Assembly (NCBI GenBank): GCA_965240365.1
Contig: OZ251218.1
Coordinates: 2,666,001 to 2,730,000, forward strand
Direction: 5' to 3'
Origin: G965240365 sp965240365
GTDB lineage: Bacteria; Pseudomonadota; Gammaproteobacteria; Eutrophobiales; Eutrophobiaceae
DNA: 64,000 bases
The notes beneath the pieces were generated by a model. That model ran no database searches, had not been told where the DNA came from, and saw nothing but the letters and a program-made list of their open reading frames with translations. Positions 32,656 to 41,800 of the stretch are shown here, piece by piece (the first letter of the stretch is position 1; each line of letters starts with the position of its first letter). A program made the position numbers and the translations under genes.

Positions 32656-33754
32656 ATGTTCGAGATCAATCCGGCACTAGGCAAAATAACCGACATGCAG
32701 GCGCGGGTGGACGCGCTGAGGGGGTATCTTTGATTACGACCATAAATCGGAGCGGCTGGTAGAAGTACAGAGAGAGCTTGAGCAGCCCGATGTATGGCAA
32801 AACCCGCGGCGCGCGCAACAACTCGGCAAAGAGCGCGCCGACCTGGAAAATATCGTTCAGACCATAAAGCAACTGGAACAATCACTCGGCGACGCCGTTG
32901 AACTCTTGAAACTGGCCGAGGAAGAGACCGACCAGGACACCTTTCAGTCCGTTCTGGAAGACCTTGACAACCTTGAACGGCAGCTTGCAACGCTTGAATT
33001 TCGCCGCATGTTCTCCGGTGAAATGGACGCCAACAACGCCTTCGTTGATATTCAGGCCGGCTCCGGCGGCACGGAGGCCCAGGACTGGGCCAACATGCTG
33101 CTGCGCATGTACCTGCGCTGGGGCGAGCAGAACGAATTCAAGACCGAATTGATCGAAGCCTCGCCGGGCGAGGTCGCCGGGATCAAAAGCGCGACCGTCC
33201 GTTATACCGGCGCCTATGCCTTTGGCTGGTTGCGCACCGAGACGGGCGTGCACCGGCTGGTCAGAAAATCGCCCTTTGACTCGGGCAACCGCCGCCATAC
33301 CTCGTTTGCCTCCGTGTTCGTCTCCCCCGAGATCGACGACAGCATTGAAATAGAGATTAACCCGGCCGATGTGCGTATCGATACCTACCGCGCGAGCGGG
33401 GCGGGCGGCCAGCATGTCAACAAAACAGATTCGGCGGTCAGACTGACGCACACCCCGACGGGTATCGTGGCGCAATGTCAAAACGACCGCTCGCAACACA
33501 AAAACAAAGAACAGGCCATGAAACAACTGCGCGCCAGGCTGTACGAACTTGAGATGCAAAAACGGAACTCCTCAAAGCAGGCGCTGGAAGAATCCAAGGC
33601 CGACATAGGCTGGGGCAGCCAGATACGCTCCTACGTGCTGGATCAATCGCGCGTCAAGGATCTAAGAACCGGCATCGAAACAAGCGACACGCGGGCCGTG
33701 CTGGACGGCGACCTGAACCGTTTTATCGAAGCCGGCCTCAAGAGCGGTTTGTGA
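32656..33754 (+). CDS. prfB: peptide chain release factor 2, with programmed +1 frameshift
   Basis: The zero frame runs from ATG 32656 to an in-frame TGA at 32731-32733, directly after AGG GGG TAT CTT. Skipping one base (CTT-T-GAT) continues as LDYDHKSERLVEVQREL to the stop at 33754. This is the classic RF2 autoregulatory site: AGGGGG acts as the internal Shine-Dalgarno, CTT is the slippery codon, and a UGA read slowly when RF2 is scarce lets the ribosome shift. The product has the SPF tripeptide (RKSPFDSGN) for stop-codon recognition and the GGQ motif (GAGGQHVNKTDSAVR) for hydrolysis. About 365 residues. Confidence 0.97.
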
Positions 33755-33903
33755 GCGAATCGTCAGGGAAACTTTAGATCATTAAAACCCGGCAAAAACA
33801 AAAACTTGAATTATGAACCGACTCCCGGTAAATTCGGCGGAATAAATAAATAGACACGCCGCGCGCTAAAGACGCGCCCCATACCTGACCAAAGGAAAAC
33901 GTT

Positions 33904-34407
33904 ATGGCCACAATGATCTCCGAAGTTTATCAAGCCTTTCTAAAAGGCGGCGCCCCCGAGCCCGCGGCGAGAGAAGCGGCCGAGGCGCTGTCGGAAGAGA
34001 ATCTGAGCACGAAACGCGATGTTGATCAGGCAGAAAAGAGGTTAAGCCGTAAAATTGACGGGTCAAAAGAAGAACTGAACGCTAAAATTGACGCGGTCAG
34101 AGAAGAACTGACTGGCAAAATTGACGGGGTTGAAAAAGAACTGAACGCTAAAATTGACGCGGTAAAAGAAGAACTGAACGCTAAAATTGACGCGGTCAGA
34201 GAAGAACTGAACGCTAAAATTGACGCTGTAAAAGAAGAACTGACCGCCAAAATTGACGGAGTAAAAGAAGAACTGACTGGTGAGATTAACGACATAAAGC
34301 GCAGCATGGCCGTGATGAAATGGATGATGGGCACATGTATGGCGGGCATTGTCTCCCTTATGGCGGGTATGATTATTCTCCTGGTCAGGAGCTTCCTGTC
34401 GGTTTAG
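33904..34407 (+). CDS. coiled-coil membrane protein, DUF1640/CCDC90-like, copy 1
   Basis: 167 residues. The conserved head MATMISEVYQAFLKGGAPEP is followed by a long coiled coil of 11-residue repeats (KEELNAKIDAV and variants, about 40-135). One C-terminal membrane helix (CMAGIVSLMAGMIILLVRSF) completes it. The layout of short head, coiled coil and tail anchor resembles DUF1640/CCDC90-type proteins; the function is unknown. Six copies occur in this window. AAAGGAAAA precedes the ATG. The leader carries a motif, CTTGAATTATGAACCGACTC, shared with copy 2. Confidence 0.8.
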   Translation: MATMISEVYQAFLKGGAPEPAAREAAEALSEENLSTKRDVDQAEKRLSRKIDGSKEELNAKIDAVREELTGKIDGVEKELNAKIDAVKEELNAKIDAVREELNAKIDAVKEELTAKIDGVKEELTGEINDIKRSMAVMKWMMGTCMAGIVSLMAGMIILLVRSFLSV

Positions 34408-34626
34408 AACCCCTGCCTGCCCGCGGCATACAGGAATAACGAAACGCCGAAAATGCCGTGTTCATTGCCATCCGCCGGCCTGTCAAAGCAACGTGCCAGA
34501 GACTCCAGGTCCCGCGCTGAAAAACATAACACTTGAATTATGAACCGACTCCCGGTAAATTCGGCACAATCAATGGACACGCCACACACAAAGACAAACG
34601 CCCTTACCTGACCAAAGGAAAAAATC

Positions 34627-35406
34627 ATGGCCACAATGATCTCCGAAGTATATCAAGCCTTTCTGAAAGGCGGCGCCCCCGAGCCCGCGGCGAGAGAAGC
34701 GGCCGAGGCGCTGTCGGAAGAAAATCTGAGCACGAAACGCGATGTTGACCAGGCAGAAAACAGGTTAAGTCGCAAAATTGACGGGGTCGAAAAAAAACTG
34801 ACCGATAAAATTGACGGATCAAAAGAAGAATTGAACGCCAAAATTGACGAGTCAAAAGAAGAACTGAACGCCAAAATTGACGGGTCAAAAGAAGAACTGA
34901 ACGCCAAAATTGACGGGTCAAAAGAAGAACTGAACGCCAAAATTGACGGGTCAAAAGAAGAACTGACCGGCAAAATTGACGCGGTCAGAGAAGAACTGAC
35001 CACTAAAACTGACGGGGTTGAAAAAGCACTGAACGCCAGGATTGACGCGGTCAGAGAAGAACTGATCGCCAAAATTGACGGGGTTGAAAAAGCACTGAAC
35101 GCCAGGATTGACGCGGTCAGAGAAGAACTGATCGCTAAAATTGACGGGGTTGAAAAAGCACTGAACGCCAAGATTGACGCGGTAAAAGAAGAACTGAACG
35201 CCAAAATTGACAGGGTAAAAGAAGAACTGAACACCAGAATTGACGCGGTCAGAGAAGAACTGATCGCCAAAATTGACGGGGTTGAAAAACGCCTCAGCGG
35301 CGAGATTAATGAAATCAAGCGTAGTATGGCCGTGACGCAATGGATGTTGGGCACAATCATGGTCGGTATTGCGTCCCTTCTGATCAAAAGTTTCTTTCCG
35401 GGATAA
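34627..35406 (+). CDS. coiled-coil membrane protein, DUF1640/CCDC90-like, copy 2 (longest)
   Basis: 259 residues. Head nearly identical to copy 1, coiled coil expanded to about 200 residues by tandem 11-residue units (DGSKEELNAKI, DAVREELIAKI, DGVEKALNARI), and a C-terminal membrane helix (GTIMVGIASLLIKSFFPG). The periodicity of 11 is a right-handed or hendecad coiled coil. Leader and ribosome site match copy 1, so the two arose by tandem duplication followed by internal repeat expansion. Confidence 0.8.
   Translation: MATMISEVYQAFLKGGAPEPAAREAAEALSEENLSTKRDVDQAENRLSRKIDGVEKKLTDKIDGSKEELNAKIDESKEELNAKIDGSKEELNAKIDGSKEELNAKIDGSKEELTGKIDAVREELTTKTDGVEKALNARIDAVREELIAKIDGVEKALNARIDAVREELIAKIDGVEKALNAKIDAVKEELNAKIDRVKEELNTRIDAVREELIAKIDGVEKRLSGEINEIKRSMAVTQWMLGTIMVGIASLLIKSFFPG
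34770..35290 (+). repeat. 33-bp tandem repeats coding for the coiled coil
   Basis: Units of GAACTGAACGCCAAAATTGA plus GGGTCAAAAGAA, nearly identical over 34817-34980, then alternating 33-bp variants to about 35290. Length variation by slippage is expected. Confidence 0.85.
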
Positions 35407-35891
35407 AAACCCGGCCTCCCGCCCTAGCTGGTTGCCCGCAGCACACGGGAACAACGCGTCGGCGAGAATGTCGCGTTCATTAGTCATCCGCTGGCTTGTC
35501 AAGACAGCGTGCCAACCGGGACATAATAATCCTTGAACTGTGAACCGGTTCACAATAAATTCTGCAAAATCTGATAAATATTCCGCATAAACATCTATCC
35601 AAAATAAAGATCTAAGCGGATAATGGTTCAAATCCTGCTCGCGCGGGTGATCGCCGTTTTCTGATGATGTTGAAAATATATTGGCACAGGGGCCTGCCTG
35701 CAGCAGGCAGGCCGGAATGACGACAGGGTGAGAGTGGCGATGAGATGAGAACGATAATAATAGCCAAAATAACACAAAAAAGTTTTAAGGAAGCTCTGAT
35801 TCAATCAGAGTTTCCTTAAAATAACGGTAATGCGCCCGGCAACGGCGCGGACAAGACAGCAACGCAGCAAGCGGCAACCAGGACCACGGTC
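35407..35891. other. adhesin leader region
   Basis: No gene seen. At 35530-35560 there is a decayed third copy of the leader motif of the coiled-coil genes (CCTTGAACTGTGAACCGG), suggesting a lost paralogue. A palindromic repeat remnant lies at 35693-35722. From about 35748 the sequence (GATAATAATAG...) parallels the leader of the second adhesin gene (60978 onward). Confidence 0.55.
35783..35822. terminator. long hairpin, possible terminator or attenuator
   Basis: TTTTAAGGAAGCTCTGAT and ATCAGAGTTTCCTTAAAA pair over about 17 bp with one mismatch and a 3-base loop. There is no T-run on the plus side. On the minus strand it is followed by AAAACTTTTTT, so termination of leftward transcription is more likely. 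It could also protect or attenuate the adhesin mRNA. Confidence 0.5.
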
Positions 35892-38800
35892 ATGACTATG
35901 AACAAGACAGCAACCGCAACGCACACCCAAACCCGCAGGCAACGCCGTTCGGCGACCCGCCGTTCCCGGCCCAAAGCCGCCTTTCCCGGCATCCCCCCGC
36001 ACCCGCTCAAACCCCTGACGGCCCTCGTCCGGGCCACGCTCCCGGTTACCCTGCTTGGCCTGCCGGCCGTAAGTCTGGCCGGCCCCGAGGGCGGTGTGGT
36101 GACGGCCGGGTCGGGCATCATCGCGCGGCCGGATGCGCGGACGACCAATATTCAGCAACACTCCCAAAACCTCATCCTCAACTGGGACAGCTACAACGTC
36201 CAGGCCAACGAGGCCGTCAACTACCGTCAGCCCAACGCCAATGCGCAGGCGCTGAACCGCATCCTCGACCACAATCCGAGCCAGATCTTCGGTCAGATTA
36301 ACGCCAACGGCAAAGTCCTGCTGGTGAATCCGAACGGAGTATTCTTCAAGCCGGGGGCGCGTGTGAACGTGGGGGGTCTGGTGGCCTCGGGTCTGAATAT
36401 CAGTGACAAGGACTTTCTGGCGGGCAAGTATCACTTTGCCAACGCCGAAGGCAATCCGGGCGCGGTTATCAATCAGGGTTTGATTCAGGCGGCGACCGGC
36501 GGGGCGGTGTCGCTGATAGGCGGGGCGGTGAAGAACGAGGGGACGATCCTGGCCCATGCCGGTCAGGTGAATCTGGTTGCTGGCAGGGCGATGGCGATGG
36601 ATTTTGACGGGGACGGTCTGATTCAGTTTGCGGTGACCGAGGAACTGCTGGAACGGGCCGAGGGTCTGGAAGAAGCGGTGTCCAACACGGGCGTAATAAA
36701 GGCCGAGGGCGGGGCGGTATTGTTGAAGGGCCGTGCGGCGCGGGACGTGTTCACGCGGGTGGTGAACAACAGCGGCGTGATTGGCGCGGGCCGGGTGGAA
36801 AGCAACGGCGGGGTGATTCGGCTGGTGGCCGAAGGCGCCGGGAGTTCGTTGCTTAACACGGGCGTGTTGAACGCGGCCTCTGAAAAGGGCGCGGGCGGGG
36901 CGGTTAAGCTGGAAGCCGGGGGTAAGGTTGAGGTTTCGGGTAAGGCGCGGATTACGGCGGCCTCCGGGTCCGGCCAGGGTGGGCGGATTGATATTAGTGG
37001 TGCGGATGTGGCTGTTTCGGGTAGCGCCCTGATTACTGCCGCCTCGGGGACGGGTCAGGCCCGGGCCGGTGATGCCCTTCTCAACGTGGATTCCAGCTTT
37101 CGCCGGGCGGCTACGGGCGTCCTGCCCTCTCGCCGCATACAGGGCGTCCTGCCCATAAATGACGACGGGGGCGGGGCCAGGAATGGCGGCCAGAATAACG
37201 GCGAAGCCACAGGATCCAAAGGACTGGCAACAAATAAAAAACCCCGTCATTCCAGCGAAAGCTGGAATCCAGGAAAAACAACCCATTCCGGCGCAGGCCG
37301 GAATGACAACAGAGGGGGCACAATCAGACTCCAGGCCCAAAACAAGGCCGTGGTCTCGGACAAGGCCCAAATTACCGTCGCCTCCGCAACCGGCAAGGGC
37401 GGCCACATTCAAATCACCGGTGACAAGGTCGGTATCCTGGGCCAGGCCCGGCTGGACGCCTCGGGCGCGGCCGGGGGCGGCGTGATTCTGCTTGGCGGCG
37501 ATTATCAGGGCAAGAACCCAGCGGTCAGGAACGCCACGGTCACCTATATCGGCAAGGGCGCGCTGCTGAACACGGACGCCACCCAAAAAGGCAAGGGCGG
37601 CCGAATCATCGTCTGGGCAAACGACACCACGCGCTATCACGGCCGGATTTCGGCCCGCGGCGGCGCAAAGGGCGGCGATGGCGGCTTTGTGGAGGTCTCG
37701 GGCAAGCGTTATCTGGCGTTTCGGGGCGAGGTGGATGTGGCCGCGCCCAGGGGCCGGGCCGGGACCCTGCTGCTGGACCCGAACGACCTTTGCATCGGCG
37801 GCACGGCCACCTCGAACAGTTGCGGCGGCACAGCCGCCAACCCCACGCCGGAAGACACCAGTAACCCCTTTAGCGCGGCCTCGGCCACGGCCAACTCCTG
37901 GGTCAGTCAGGCGACCCTGGACGCCGTCGGCAATGCCAATATCATCCTCCAGGCCGATCAGGACATCTTCTTCGACAGCAACATCAGCCTCGGCACCCCC
38001 GGCAGACCCCCAACCCGCTCCGCCCGCGCGGTCCCCGCCGTCCCCTATCGCGGCGAGTTCCTCCTCATCGCCGGGCGCCATATCAACATGAACGGCTACA
38101 GCCTGACCCTCTACAACACGGTGGCCACCGACAACTCGGCCCGCTTTTACGCGGGCACGGCGACCCGGGCGGGCAACATCACGCTCGGCGGGGTCAATGC
38201 CGGCAAGGTGTACCTCTCGGCCACGGGCGCGGTCAGCCAGACCGCGGGCATCATCAACACCAACGATCTCCACCTCAACGAGAACCGTCCGCTTAATACC
38301 GGCACGGGGACCCTGGCCGCCGCCCAGACCTACAACGGCGCCTACACCCTCACCCGCGAAAACCAGCTCGCCCGCCTGTATATCGGCGGCGTCATGGGCG
38401 GCGATATCAACTTCCGGGGCAGGACGAACTTTAGTCTCGCCAGCGCCATCAACACCGGCGCGAGCACGACAGACCGCAAGACCCTCACCCTCTCCAGCAG
38501 CGGCCATATCACCCAGGCCGCGGGTTCGATCATCTCCGGCACGGGCCATCTGGTCAAGCGGGGCGAACGGCCCGCCGCCGGCGGGCGGGGCGCGCCGGGC
38601 ATCCGCGCGGGCACGCTCACGCTGAGCCTGGCCAACACCTACAGCGGCAACACCACGGTCCGGCAGGGGATCCTGCGGGTCACCAACAGCAACGCGCTCG
38701 GCACGCCCGCCACGGGCATGACCAACACCACGGTCGAACGCGGCGCGACCCTGCAACTCGCCGGCGGCCTCACCTTCAACCGCGAAACCCTGACCCTGAG

Positions 38801-41800
38801 CGGCCAGGGTTACCAGGGTAATTCGCTCCAGTTCGCCGACCAGCCCCTGGGCGCGCTGCACAACGAGCAAGGCGCCAACACCTGGCTTGGCACGATTACC
38901 CTCGGCGCGGACGCCGCCATCAAGGCCATGTCCGTCAGCATCACCGACAGGGCGAGAGGCGGGGTAGTCCCGCCGGGCGCCCCCCTGACCCTCGGCGGTG
39001 AAATTCAGACCGCGGGCAATAATCTGACCCTGCACGCCGCGGGCGCCATCACATCGAGCGGGATAATCGTGCGAGAAGGGCTCTTTGCGCGCGACCGCAG
39101 CGCCTCCTCCATCAAGGTCGAGCGGAACACGGCCGGCGCCAGTGCCATCACCGGCGCGGGCGGTCTGGTCAAGGCCGGGACCGGCCTGCTCACGCTGAGT
39201 TCGCCGAACAGCTACACGGGCGAGACCTTCGTCAGCAGGGGCGAACTGCGGGTGGAAAGCAGCGGCCAGGCTATCGGGGGCGCGCTGCGCCTGGCCAACG
39301 AGCCCGGGGCGAAGGTCGCGTTTCAATCGACCGGCAACCCCGCCATCGGCAGCCTCAGCGGCGGCGGCGCCCGGGGCGGCAATATCGAGCTTGTCAGGGG
39401 CCGTACCCTGACCATAAACCAGACCGTCGATGGCGCTTACAGCGGCGTCATCAGCGAGACCGGCACGCCCGCCACGGGCCGCGTCAGCCTCATCAAGACC
39501 GGCGCGGGCAGGCTCACGCTGGGCGGAAGCAACAGCTACACGGGCGCGACCACGGTCCGCAACGGCATCCTCGCCATCAGCAACAGCGGCGCGCTGGGCG
39601 CGGGCACGGGCGCGACCGCGCGCGTCACCGTAAACACCGGCGCCACGCTGGAACTCGAAGGCCCGACCAGCGGCGCCGGTCTCGGTCTCGGCAAGCTCCT
39701 GACCCTGAACGGGCGGGGCTTCAACAGCGGCACGGCGGCCACGCCGGATTATCGAGGCGCGCTGCGCAATGCCACGGGCGCCAACACCTGGTCCGGCGCG
39801 ATCACGCTTGGCTCCACCGCCGCCATCCATAATGCCGATACCACCAATGCCCTGACGATCAGCGGCGTCATCAGCGGTACTAACTTCGGCCTGCGCAAGA
39901 CCGGCCCCGGCGCGCTCACGCTCGGCGCGACCAACACCTACACGGGCGTCACCCGGGTGGAAGGCGGCACGCTGAAACTCGGCGGGAGCAACGCCATCAA
40001 CAGCGGCGGCAGTCTGGTGGTCGCGGGCGGGACCTTCGACCTCGCGGGCTACGAAAACACCTTTAGCGGCGTGCAACTGCTCAGCGGCACGATTACCGAC
40101 AGCGGCCGCCCGCCGCCGGTTGGCACTATCGGAATCCGTTACGGCGCGCTCACGCTGAACAATGTCGGCACGGCCGCCAGCGGCCGCCGCTACTTCGACC
40201 TGCGGGAGGGCACGGTCAGCGCCGGTCTCGCGGGCACGGCGGGCCTTAGAAAGACGGGCGCGGGCAGAGTGACCCTTGCCAGGGCCGTCACGGACAACAC
40301 CTACGAAGGCGCCACCTTCATCGACGAGGGCACGCTCACTATCGCCACCGGCGACGCCCTGGGCGGCGTCCTGGAAGAAGGCGAGCTAACCACCACCACC
40401 ACCGTCGCCGCGGGCGCGACCCTGGAACTGGACCCCGGGGCGGGCGAGACGCTCAACATCGACGAAAACCTGATCCTGAACGGCACGGGCCATAACAACC
40501 GGGGCGCGCTGCGCAACGTCAGCGGGACCAACACCGTGGCCAGCCCGATCCGGCTGGCGAGCAACGCCACCATCCACAACGCCAGCGTCGCCACGGGCGC
40601 GGCGCCCACCCTGATCCTGAGTGGCGCCCTGACCCTGCAAAGCGCCGCGACCCCGGCCGTGGCCGCCGGCCTCACCCTCACGGGCGCGGGCAAGACCCGC
40701 ATCACGGGCCGGATTACCGGCCTCGGCGGCCTGATCAAACAGGGCGCGGGTACGCTGGTGCTCAACCGAAGCGTGGCGGCCACGGCCAACAACTACCAGG
40801 GCGGCACGCGCATTGAAGCGGGCGAACTCGAACTTCAGGGCGGTCACGCCAGCCCCGATGACGGCGCGGCCGGGCGGGGCGTTACGCTGGCCAATACGGC
40901 CGGCGCGACGCTGCGCGTGAGCAACAGCGAGACCATCGCTTCGCTCACGGGCGGCGGCGACGCGGGCGGCAATGTCGAGCTTGCCAACGGCCAGACCCTG
41001 ACCGTCAGCAACGCGAGAGGCAACACCACCACCTATTCCGGCCTTATCAGCGGCGTCAATGCCAACCTCGTCAAGACCGGCGCGGGCCGGCTCACGCTCG
41101 GCGGCGCCAACACCTACGCCGGAACCACCCTGGTCAACGGCGGCACGCTCGCCATCGCCAACAGCGCCGCGCTGGGCGCGGGCGCGGTCACGGTCAACAC
41201 TGGCGGCGTGCTGGCGCTGAGTTCCGACCCGGGCGGCGCCGGCCTCACCCTGAGCCGGGACCTGACCCTGGCCGGCGGCGCGCTCGGCAATGTCCGGGGC
41301 AATAACACCTACAGCGGCGCGCTGACGTTCACCGCCGCCAGCATCATTCAGAGCGCGTCCGGCACGCTGACCGTCAGCCGCAACCTGAGCCTGCAAAGCA
41401 CCGCGACCACCCCCGCGGCCCTTGACCTCACCATAAAAGGCGCGGGCGATGTCGTCCTCTCGGGCCGCATCAGCGGCCCTGGCGGCCTGATCAAGGGCGA
41501 TACCCTCGCCCCCGACACGGGCCGGCTCAGGCTCACGGGCGACAACAGCTTCGCGGGCGCGGTGCGGGTCAACCAGGGCGCGCTCCGCGTCGAGCACAAC
41601 AACGCGCTGGGCACGGCCCCTGAAAACGCGGCCAGCACGACCACCGTGGGCGCCAACGGCGCCCTGGAACTCGCGGGCGGCGCGGGCAACCTGAGCATCG
41701 CCGGCGCCGAAAGCCTGAGACTGGACGGGCAGGGCGCCCTGGGGGACGCCGGCGCCAACCTCGGCGCGCTGCGCAATGTCAGCGGCGACAATACGATCAA

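Noticed and set aside
32656..32733. prfB read as a frameshifted pseudogene
   Set aside because: AGGGGG TAT CTT TGA is the known programmed frameshift site of RF2, and both frames are otherwise intact.
35805..40076. A 1423-codon antisense open frame over adhesin 1, and similar long ones at 40386-42455, 42443-45340, 48383-50371, 50942-54160 and 54686-56119
   Set aside because: They mirror the GC-rich, codon-biased repeats of the adhesin on the other strand. They have low-complexity Ala/Gly/Arg content, no ribosome sites and no domains, whereas the sense strand gives clear TPS and beta-repeat motifs.
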